This document shows positions 43,287 through 49,719 of a stretch of 49,719 bases of DNA, piece after piece (position 1 is the stretch's first letter; each line of letters starts with the position of its first letter). Both the position numbers and the translations under genes were made by a program. The stretch covers positions 37,341 to 87,059 of the forward strand of contig JAHBWD010000035.1 of NCBI GenBank assembly GCA_019637175.1. Direction: 5' to 3'. The notes beneath the pieces were generated by a model. The model saw only the letters and a program-made list of their open reading frames with translations, was not told where the DNA came from and ran no database searches. Source of the DNA: Labilithrix sp. Its GTDB lineage: Bacteria > Myxococcota_A > Polyangia > Polyangiales > Polyangiaceae.

Positions 43287-44657
43287 ATGCTTCCGTCCGA
43301 GACCACGCTGAAGTCGGCGGCGCCGACGGCGGGAGCAGGAGAGACGGCGCTCGGCGACGAGGCGGCGACGATCCTCGCGGGCGGAACGTTGGTGGAGCTC
43401 AACCCGCCGCGCATGGGGCTCGCCGACGTGCTCTTGCGCGGCTCGCACATCGCGCAGGTGGGCGGGCGCATGCCCGAAGGCGCTCCGCGCGTCGACGTGA
43501 GCGGCTGCGTGGTGTCGCCCGCGTTCGCGATCGCGCACACGCACCTCTACATGTCTCTCACGTGCGGGATGCCTCCGCCGCCTTCTCCGCCGCGCACGCT
43601 GACCGACAAGCTCGAGTGGGTCTGGTGGGCGCTCGACAAAGCGCTCGACGACGATCTCGTGCACGTCTCCGCGCTCGTCGGCGCCGCGATGGCGGCGAAG
43701 GCGGGCGCGGCGAGCATCATCGATCATCACTCTTCGCCGCGCGCGATCGACGGCTCGCTCGATCTCATCGCCTCCGCGATCGACGAGGTCGGGCTCCGCG
43801 CGGTGCTCTGCTACGAGACGAGCGATCGCGACGGCAAGGGCCGGCGCGACGGCGGCCTCCGCGAGAACCGACGCTTCCTCGAGCGCGTGCGCAAGGGAGA
43901 GACGCCGCACCGCGCGCTCGTCGGCGCGCACGCGATGATGACGCTCGAAGACGACACGCTCGACGCGATGCGCGAGCTCGCCGACAAGTACGCGGTCGGC
44001 ATGCACATGCACGTCGCCGAGGATCTCACCGATCACCTCGACGCCGAGCGCATCCGCAAGACGCCGCTGCCGAAGCGGCTCGAGCGCCTCGGCATCGCGC
44101 GCGAGGGCTCGGTCATCGCGCACGCCGTGCAGCTCGACGCCGAGAGCGCGAGCCGGATGACGGAGGCGGGCGCCTTCTTCGTGACGAACCCGCGCTCGAA
44201 CATGGCGCACGGCGTCGGCGTCTGCCCGCTCACCGGCAGCAACGTCGCGCTCGGCACCGACGGCATCGACAACGATCTCATCGCGGAGGCGCGCGCGTAC
44301 TACTTGCGCCACAGCGAGGCGCACGACGGCTTGGCGCGCGAGTCGGGCGTGCGCGTGACGGCGGGGCAGGAGCTCGTCGCGCAGCTCTTCGGCGACGCGC
44401 AGCCGCCGCGCATCGTCGCCGGCGCGCGGGCCGATCTCGTGGTGCTCGACTACGCGCCGCTCACGCCGATGACGCCGTCGAACGTCGTCGAGCACCTCGC
44501 GCGCGGCTGGAAGAGCGCGCACGTTCGCGACACGATCGTCGGCGGGCGCTTCGTGGTGCGCGATCGAAGGCTCTGCGACATCGACGAGCGTGATCTGGTG
44601 CTGCGCGCGCGCGCGGCGGCGAGCCGGCTCTGGGAGAGGATGCAGGGGTACTACTGA
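43287..44657 (+). CDS. ssnA: SsnA-type aminohydrolase (guanine-deaminase-like amidohydrolase)
   Basis: The protein has 456 residues. It is a metal-dependent amidohydrolase: AIAHTHLYMS (His84, His86), then ASIIDHHSSP, LCYETSDRDGKG, MHMHVAED, FVTNPRSNMAHGVG and ALGTDGIDNDL with the metal Asp. The DHHSSP, YETSDRDG and NPRSNM motifs match SsnA, which in gut bacteria lies in purine-degradation clusters beside molybdenum hydroxylases. Deamination of an aminopurine is the probable reaction; the substrate is not proven. It lies close to the urate operon and shares the 28-base element. Its stop and the kinase start overlap by one base (TGATG). No Shine-Dalgarno sequence precedes it. Confidence 0.87.
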   Translation: MLPSETTLKSAAPTAGAGETALGDEAATILAGGTLVELNPPRMGLADVLLRGSHIAQVGGRMPEGAPRVDVSGCVVSPAFAIAHTHLYMSLTCGMPPPPSPPRTLTDKLEWVWWALDKALDDDLVHVSALVGAAMAAKAGAASIIDHHSSPRAIDGSLDLIASAIDEVGLRAVLCYETSDRDGKGRRDGGLRENRRFLERVRKGETPHRALVGAHAMMTLEDDTLDAMRELADKYAVGMHMHVAEDLTDHLDAERIRKTPLPKRLERLGIAREGSVIAHAVQLDAESASRMTEAGAFFVTNPRSNMAHGVGVCPLTGSNVALGTDGIDNDLIAEARAYYLRHSEAHDGLARESGVRVTAGQELVAQLFGDAQPPRIVAGARADLVVLDYAPLTPMTPSNVVEHLARGWKSAHVRDTIVGGRFVVRDRRLCDIDERDLVLRARAAASRLWERMQGYY

Positions 44658-46447
44658 TGGCGGCGCGAGGACCCGACCTCAAGCCCGGGGCGTTGCTGCC
44701 CGGCACGAAGTACCGCGTGGTGAAGCAGCTCGGCGCCGGCGGCATGGGCGTCGTGTATCAGGTGGTGAAGCCGCCGGAGATCCAGGGCGTGCTCAAGCTG
44801 ATGAGCACGGATCTCGCCGAGCACGAAGAGTTCCGCACGCGCTTCTTCGACGAGGTGCGCGTGCTCGCGCAGCTCGAGCACCCGAACATCGTGCGCGTCT
44901 TCGACTACGACTCGCTCACCGACGGCACGCCCTACTACGTGATGGAGCTGCTCCACGGGCGCACGCTGCGCGACGTCATCGCGACGATGGGCACGGTGCC
45001 GCCGCGCGTCGCCTTCGAGATCGCGAGGCAGCTCTGCGAGGCGCTGCACTGCGCGCACACGAACGCGATCCCGGTCATCCATCGCGACATCAAGCCGGAG
45101 AACATCTTCCTCCACGCGCCGCGCCACGGCGAGCCGGTGGTGAAGCTCATCGACTTCGGCGTCGTCGCGGTCGCCGATCGACAGCACGACGACACCTTCG
45201 TCGGCACCTGGAAGTACGCCGCGCCCGAGCAGATCCGCGCCGAGCGCGCGACGCCGGCGACGGACATCTACGCGGTCGGCCTCGTGCTCTACGAGATGCT
45301 CTGCGGGATCGGTCCCTTCGAGCACTGCGACAGCGGCGAGCTCGTCTCGCAGGCGCACATGTACGAGAAGCCTCCGCCGGTTTCGAAGTTCGCGCCCTGG
45401 GTGCCGCCGTCGATCGTCGCGCTGATCGACGCGTCGCTCGCGAAGAACCCGCGGCAAAGGCCGCGCGACGCGTACGCGTTCGCCGAGCGCCTCTTCGAGC
45501 TCGAGTGGGCGAACGACGGCAAGGATCCGCACGACAAGACCTCCGAGGGCCCTCTCTCGCGCGTGCTCAGCACGGTGGGAGGCGCTGGAAAGCCGTCGAG
45601 CAAGAACATGGCGGCGGCGCCGGCGAAGGATCGCATCGGCAACGTTCCGTTGATCGGCGTGCCGCCTTCGGCCAAGCACGACGGGCCGACGCTCCGCGGC
45701 GTGGGCAACCCGCACGAGCCGACGTCGCCGGGAGAAGAGGCGCTGCTCGCGGGCCTCGCGGCGCGCCTCGATCTCGCGCCGCGGTCCAAGCGAGAGAGAG
45801 AGTCGGGTCCGGCGGCGGAGGCCGCGCGCGTCGCCTCTTCGAAGAAGATCGAGGTCTCGAAGAAGATCGAAGCGCCGACGCTCGACGCTCCGCCGAGCGC
45901 GCCGCGCATCGAGGCGGCGACCGACGCGGGATCCTTCGCCGATCACACGACGCGCAAGCTCGCGCCGGGCACGTACGACTCCGACACCTTCGCTTCGGCG
46001 GAGTCCGACGCGCGACGCGCGGGCATCGCGCCGCGCAGCAAGATCGCGATCCCGATCGCGGTCGCGCTCGTCGCGCTGATCGGCGCGGGCTCGTGGCTGG
46101 CGCTCCGCGAGCGCGCGCCGGCCGCGGGCGCGGCGTCGGGCGCAGCGCACCTCGTCGATCGCCGTCCCGAGCCGCCCGCGGAGGTGCCGGCGCCGCCTCC
46201 GTCTTCGGCCTCCCCTTCTCCTCTTCTTCTTCCGAGCGCGGAGCCCGCAGCATCCGCCCATGCGCCGGAGCCGACGGCCAAGCCCGCGCGGCCTGGGGCG
46301 GCGGCGAAGCCAGGCAAGGTGACGGCTCCCGAGAGGCCGGAAGAACCGCCGAGGCCGGCCGCCCCGGCGAGCCCGCCCGATCCGCCCAAGCCCGCGAAGA
46401 CCGACGACTCGTTCATCCGCGATCTCGGCGGATCGACGAAGCCCTGA
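44657..46447 (+). CDS. Transmembrane serine/threonine protein kinase with C-terminal FIRDL motif
   Basis: The protein has 596 residues. The N-terminal kinase domain (about 20-280) is complete: GAGGMGVVYQV, GVLKLM with the ATP Lys, VIHRDIKPENIF, DFGVV and APEQIRAERATPATDIYAV. A Ser/Lys/Glu-rich juxtamembrane stretch precedes one membrane span (KIAIPIAVALVALIGAGSWLAL, about 461-482). The outside tail is Pro/Ala-rich and ends DDSFIRDLGGSTKP. The same end motif, DDFIRDF, closes the membrane protein at 48300. It is co-transcribed with the SsnA aminohydrolase by one-base overlap, so the sensor may report purine state or cell-surface events; substrates are unknown. Confidence 0.92.
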   Translation: MAARGPDLKPGALLPGTKYRVVKQLGAGGMGVVYQVVKPPEIQGVLKLMSTDLAEHEEFRTRFFDEVRVLAQLEHPNIVRVFDYDSLTDGTPYYVMELLHGRTLRDVIATMGTVPPRVAFEIARQLCEALHCAHTNAIPVIHRDIKPENIFLHAPRHGEPVVKLIDFGVVAVADRQHDDTFVGTWKYAAPEQIRAERATPATDIYAVGLVLYEMLCGIGPFEHCDSGELVSQAHMYEKPPPVSKFAPWVPPSIVALIDASLAKNPRQRPRDAYAFAERLFELEWANDGKDPHDKTSEGPLSRVLSTVGGAGKPSSKNMAAAPAKDRIGNVPLIGVPPSAKHDGPTLRGVGNPHEPTSPGEEALLAGLAARLDLAPRSKRERESGPAAEAARVASSKKIEVSKKIEAPTLDAPPSAPRIEAATDAGSFADHTTRKLAPGTYDSDTFASAESDARRAGIAPRSKIAIPIAVALVALIGAGSWLALRERAPAAGAASGAAHLVDRRPEPPAEVPAPPPSSASPSPLLLPSAEPAASAHAPEPTAKPARPGAAAKPGKVTAPERPEEPPRPAAPASPPDPPKPAKTDDSFIRDLGGSTKP

Positions 46448-46460
46448 CGAAAGCACGCAA

Positions 46461-46552
46461 CTTTTCTCGCGGCCGGGCCGACGGAGAAAAGGATGCGCCA
46501 CCATGGACTTTCGCGAAGTTCCCCTTTTTCCCCGTTCTTCGGTCGAAAGGGG
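46461..46552. repeat. Two inverted repeats in the kinase-lipoprotein spacer
   Basis: CTTTTCTC (46461-46468) pairs with GAGAAAAG (46484-46491), and CCCCTTT (46521-46527) pairs with AAAGGGG (46546-46552). Either could end the kinase transcript or regulate the next gene. The left part, TTTTCTCG-GGCCGGGCC, loosely resembles the 28-base element upstream of paralog A, but lacks a TATACT box. A TAGAAT box (46566-46571) and GAGGGAGGGA (46577-46586) precede the next ATG. Confidence 0.5.
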
Positions 46553-46587
46553 CGTGACGGCGGAGTAGAATTGCCGAGGGAGGGAAG

Positions 46588-48150
46588 ATGCGAGCTGTTG
46601 GTTGCTTGATCTTGTGCGCGATGGTCTCGTGCGGCGGTTTCGGCGCGAGTGACGGCGAGCAGGGAACGCCGGCAGAGAATGCCCAGCCGCCGTCCGCCGT
46701 CGACGGCAAGCCGATTCCTGGGATCTACGTCTCCGCGTCGAAAGGCGACGACGGCGGCAGCGGATCGCCGGTGCGTCCGCTCAAGACGCTGAGAGCGGCG
46801 TTCGCGCTCGCCAAACAGCAAGGCCTGCGCGTGCTCGCGTGCGCAGAGACGTACGAGGAGAACGTCGAGGTCGTCGATGGTGTCTCGGCGTACGGGTACT
46901 TCGACTGCAACGCCGATCCTTGGAAGCAGGTGACCGAACGCCGCGCCAAGGTGAAGGCCCCCGTCAGCCCTGCGCTCGTGGCGCAGGGAATCAAGCTTCC
47001 GACGCGCCTCGAAGGCTTCGAGATCATCGCTCCCAACCTCGATGCTGCGCCTGCCGCCGCGCCCGAGCTCGGCACGTCCGTCGCGGCGTCGATTGGCAAG
47101 AGCACTGGCCTCGCCTTCGGCCAGATGACCTTCCGCGCGGGCAATGGCGCTCCCGGCGGCCCGGGCAGCCCGCCTGCTGCCAACAACGTGGAGAGCGGTA
47201 GCCCCAGGGGATCGGCATCGGTCGCCCAAGTCCAAATGGAGTGCTTGTTGGTGAGCTGTGGCCGGTACAACGGCGCCGCTGGTGGCACGAGCCAGTGCGC
47301 CACGGGGCCGAACGGCGGTCCCGGCGGCATGGGTGGCGACGGCATGTGGGCGACACAGTTTCCCTGCACGGAACCCACGGGATTCGTCGTCGCGGGGCGA
47401 CCGCTCGTGGCGACCGCGACCACGGCGGTGGGCGGTGCGTTCGGGGGTGGCGGCACTGGCAGTCCTGGCGCAAACGGACCAAACGGCGACCGTGGTTTGT
47501 GGACGCTCGACCCGGAAACAGGAGCCTTCATCCCGGGTGACGGCGCGACGGGCGCCATCGGCGCTCCTGGCCAGGGCGGAGGCGGCGGACGCGGCTCGAA
47601 CTGTTGGAGTTCGAACTCCACATGCGCAACGTGCTTCTCCTACGCGCCCTTCAAGACCGCGACGGGTGGCGGGGGCGGGGCCGGTGGCTGCGGCGGCACC
47701 CCCGGAACGGGAGGAAAGGGTGGCGGCGCGAGCATCGGTGTCTTGATGATGAGCTCGGACATCATCTTCACGGATACGCTGGTCTACTCGGCGAGGGGCG
47801 GCGCCGCCGGGAAGGGTGGCGAGGGACTCGAAGGCCTCGTCGGTGGCCTCGGTGGAGCCGACACGCGTGCGCACCCGCCCCCGGCCGGCCTGCCCGACAG
47901 GGGAAGCGGCGCGCCTGGTGGCAACGGGGGAAAGGGCGGAACTGGAGGCTTCGGCGGTCACGGCGCCGCGGGTCCGTCGATCGCGTTTCTCGTCCACGGC
48001 AAGCGTCCCGACTCACCGACACAAACGCTCCACCTGCTCGCGGGCAGCGGCGGTGAGGGTCAGCCTGCGATCACCAGGAGCACGCCAACCGGTCCGGCGA
48101 CGCTGCCGGAGGCTCCTGCCGGCCAATCCATCCCACTCCGCGAATTCTGA
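46588..48150 (+). CDS. Gly-rich surface lipoprotein, paralog B
   Basis: The protein has 520 residues; ATG preceded by GAGGGAGGGA. Lipoprotein signal VGCLILCAMVSC (Cys at 15). The N-terminal third (DGKPIPGIYVSASKGDDGGS, AFALAKQQGLRVLACAETYE, DGVSAYGYFDCN) matches paralog A closely, with the central Gly-rich region diverging (GGGGRGSN, GGGGGAGGCGG, GGNGGKGG) but keeping the ASIGVLMMSSDI block seen in A. Sequence conservation is best at the head, while the Gly-rich tail varies in length. The pair bracket the SsnA-kinase operon. Codon use in the Gly-rich middle is somewhat less GC3-biased than in neighbours. Confidence 0.8.
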   Translation: MRAVGCLILCAMVSCGGFGASDGEQGTPAENAQPPSAVDGKPIPGIYVSASKGDDGGSGSPVRPLKTLRAAFALAKQQGLRVLACAETYEENVEVVDGVSAYGYFDCNADPWKQVTERRAKVKAPVSPALVAQGIKLPTRLEGFEIIAPNLDAAPAAAPELGTSVAASIGKSTGLAFGQMTFRAGNGAPGGPGSPPAANNVESGSPRGSASVAQVQMECLLVSCGRYNGAAGGTSQCATGPNGGPGGMGGDGMWATQFPCTEPTGFVVAGRPLVATATTAVGGAFGGGGTGSPGANGPNGDRGLWTLDPETGAFIPGDGATGAIGAPGQGGGGGRGSNCWSSNSTCATCFSYAPFKTATGGGGGAGGCGGTPGTGGKGGGASIGVLMMSSDIIFTDTLVYSARGGAAGKGGEGLEGLVGGLGGADTRAHPPPAGLPDRGSGAPGGNGGKGGTGGFGGHGAAGPSIAFLVHGKRPDSPTQTLHLLAGSGGEGQPAITRSTPTGPATLPEAPAGQSIPLREF

Positions 48151-48299
48151 GGCGGTGCAGAGACATACGTCAGGCCCGCCGACCGGGGGCCGGCACTCGG
48201 CATGGTCCGCCGAGCACGCATTCCGACTCGACCAAAAGGTGCCGGCGCGAGCGGCGGTGAGATACCCTTCGGGTCCGTCGTTTTCCAGGCAACTTTCCC

Positions 48300-49049
48300 A
48301 TGCCGAAGGCCGAAGGAGATCCGCGACACGTCGAACGAGCGGGCTCGGCCCCGGAGGACCAAAAAGTGAACGTCGGCGCGACGACCCCTGACGACATTCC
48401 GCCGGTGCACGTGCTCGAGGCCGCGCAGCGGCAAGAGCGCGTAGAGACCGAGGATTTGCTGGCCGGCTTCGATCGTCCGGGCCGCGAGCCGAAGCTTCCT
48501 TCGAACGAGCGCGACTTCGTCGACTACTACGCGCGCAAGAAGGACAAAGACGGGCGCGCGGCGGGCGCCTCGCCGGCGCCTTCGGCCTCGCCCGAGAAGA
48601 CGGCGCCGAGAGCGCGGTCGCAGCGAGACGTCGCGACGGTGGTCATCGCTCGCAAGAGCGGCGCGCCGCCTTTGGCGGTGTGGGGCGGCGCTGCGGCGTT
48701 CATGTTGCTCATCGGAGGCGCCGTCGCGTACGTGGCGACGAGCGACGGGCGCAACTCGCCGGCGCCTTCGGGCCCGAGCGCGGCGACGACGATCTCCGCG
48801 GCGACGGCGACCGTTCCGGCGAGCCGGATCGCGGAGATCCCTCCGCCTCCACCGGCGACCGAGACGGCGCCGATCGTCGTGAGCGCGCCGGCGGCTCCCT
48901 CGCCGGTGACGTCGACGCCGAGCGAGCCGCCGAAGCGTCGCGAGCCGCGCGGCGCCTCTTCGACTTCGCCGTCGTCTACGCCGGCGCACGTGACGCCGAT
49001 CGAGCCGTCCAAGCCTCCGCCGCGCGACGACTTCATCCGCGACTTCTGA
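48300..49049 (+). CDS. Single-span membrane protein ending DDFIRDF
   Basis: The protein has 249 residues. The N-terminal 120 residues are charged and probably cytoplasmic (VHVLEAAQRQERVETEDLLA, RDFVDYYARKKDKDGR). One membrane span follows (LAVWGGAAAFMLLIGGAVAYVAT, about 124-146), then a Pro/Ser/Thr-rich tail ending exactly in DDFIRDF. That motif is also at the end of the kinase at 44657 after a similar Pro-rich tail. It may be a docking or sorting signal. I recognise no family. No clear Shine-Dalgarno sequence precedes the ATG; the 149-base gap before it contains a CTCGGC/GCCGAG inverted repeat (around 48192-48210) and no other recognisable feature. Confidence 0.7.
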   Translation: MPKAEGDPRHVERAGSAPEDQKVNVGATTPDDIPPVHVLEAAQRQERVETEDLLAGFDRPGREPKLPSNERDFVDYYARKKDKDGRAAGASPAPSASPEKTAPRARSQRDVATVVIARKSGAPPLAVWGGAAAFMLLIGGAVAYVATSDGRNSPAPSGPSAATTISAATATVPASRIAEIPPPPPATETAPIVVSAPAAPSPVTSTPSEPPKRREPRGASSTSPSSTPAHVTPIEPSKPPPRDDFIRDF

Positions 49050-49069
49050 TTCGTTAACTTCGAGGAACG

Positions 49070-49719
49070 ATGCGACGACACCTGATCTTCGCTTGCATGA
49101 TGAGCCTCGCGACGCCGATCGCGCTCGAGGGCACCGCCCGCGCCAACGACGCCGCGGTCGCGGAGGCGCAAGCGCGCTTCCAGGAGGGCCTCGATCTCGC
49201 AGACGCGGGCAAGCACGAAGCCGCGCGCCTCAAGTTCCAGCAGGCCGTCGCGGTCTTCAAGGCGCCGGCGGTCCTCTACAACCTCGCGCGCTCCGAGCAG
49301 CTCACGGGCCACGACCTCGAGGCGCTCGAGCACTATCGTCAGTTCCTGAAGGCGGCCGCGACGGATCCGAAGATCACCGACGCCATGCGGGAGAAGGCGA
49401 AGCAAAACGCCGCCGAGGTCTCGAAGAAGGTCGGCCAGATCGACATCGAGGTCCCGTCGGCGGCCAAGGTGTCGATCGACGGGCGCCCGCTCGAGGAGAC
49501 GCCGCGCGAGCCCGTGCCCGTCGCGCCCGGCTCACACAAGATCGAAGCCAGCCTCGACGGCCGCGTGCGCAGCGTCGTCGTCGAATGCTCCGCAGGCGCC
49601 GTCACCAAAGCCAAGCTCGACTTCGACAGCGGCCCGATCGTCGAGCCGCCGCCTGGCGAGTCTTCACGAGGTTGGTCGACGGGCCGCATCGTGACCGTGA
49701 GCGCGCTCTCGGTCGGCGC
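49070..49719 (+). CDS. TPR-PEGA domain protein, 5' part (runs off the window)
   Basis: The ATG at 49070 has GAGGA a few bases upstream; 216 codons are visible with no stop, so the 3' end is outside. A signal peptide (HLIFACMMSLATPIALEGTARA) is followed by TPR-like helices (AQARFQEGLDLADAGKHEAA, APAVLYNLARSEQLTGHDLE) and a PEGA domain (GQIDIEVPSAAKVSIDGRPL, then VPVAPGSHKIEASLDGRVRS). A hydrophobic stretch begins at the window end. Such proteins are periplasmic or anchored and common in myxobacteria. It follows the FIRDF protein on the same strand. Confidence 0.85.
   Translation, partial: MRRHLIFACMMSLATPIALEGTARANDAAVAEAQARFQEGLDLADAGKHEAARLKFQQAVAVFKAPAVLYNLARSEQLTGHDLEALEHYRQFLKAAATDPKITDAMREKAKQNAAEVSKKVGQIDIEVPSAAKVSIDGRPLEETPREPVPVAPGSHKIEASLDGRVRSVVVECSAGAVTKAKLDFDSGPIVEPPPGESSRGWSTGRIVTVSALSVG

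Overview
The window is dense, strongly GC-rich, GC3-biased bacterial chromosome. Serine/threonine kinases with Gly-rich loops, many small lipoproteins, MopE-type metal-binding repeats, TPR/PEGA proteins, an ECF41 sigma factor and large proteins of unknown function point to a myxobacterium-like member of Myxococcota, probably near Polyangiales. This placement is an inference from gene style, because no rRNA or other marker gene is present. I see no tRNA, rRNA, CRISPR array, IS element or phage gene.

Layout. 1-3677: the end of a beta-barrel gene, a 13-heme cytochrome c, an 84-residue protein with its own promoter, and a cytochrome-like lipoprotein, together looking like an electron-transfer set. 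3678-9829: an FHA-GGDEF diguanylate cyclase, a MopE-repeat/lectin-like lipoprotein, a Cys-rich exported protein, a Tat-exported DUF362 protein, a ComEA-like helix-hairpin-helix protein, and an atypical lipoprotein lying between apparent remnants of coding sequence. 9961-14185 (minus): glmU, a small membrane protein, then murA and hisG overlapping by 4 bases. 14229-23580: a 1330-residue lipoprotein, a FadL-like outer-membrane protein, an MltD-like lytic transglycosylase with LysM repeats and a VanW protein. 23697-31632 (plus): a zinc-ribbon kinase, a lipoprotein, a HpcH/HpaI-type aldolase, a CAP-domain lipoprotein, a TPR protein, and an FAD oxidoreductase coupled to an ECF41 sigma factor. 31640-36555 (minus): an MBOAT/wax-synthase-like protein, a Tat-lipoprotein pirin, two lipoproteins and a ketopantoate reductase.

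36587-49719 is the most interesting part. A tightly coupled minus-strand operon, allB, alc-uraD fusion, uraH, puuD, encodes urate breakdown through 5-hydroxyisourate, OHCU, allantoin and allantoate to ureidoglycolate plus urea. Its urate oxidase is of the membrane PuuD type, but the tail is a cupredoxin-like copper domain rather than the cytochrome c domain of the known enzyme. Divergent from it lies a plus-strand set: a Gly-rich lipoprotein, an SsnA-type aminohydrolase, a transmembrane Ser/Thr kinase, a paralogous Gly-rich lipoprotein, a membrane protein sharing the kinase's extreme C-terminal motif, and a TPR-PEGA protein running off the end. A near-identical 28-base element sits in the promoters of the first lipoprotein and of the aminohydrolase-kinase pair, which suggests co-regulation. 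I propose this as a candidate purine-linked surface signalling module; that function is speculation.

Many genes lack a Shine-Dalgarno sequence and instead carry a TANNNT box about 6-9 bases before the start codon, so leaderless transcription may be common here.
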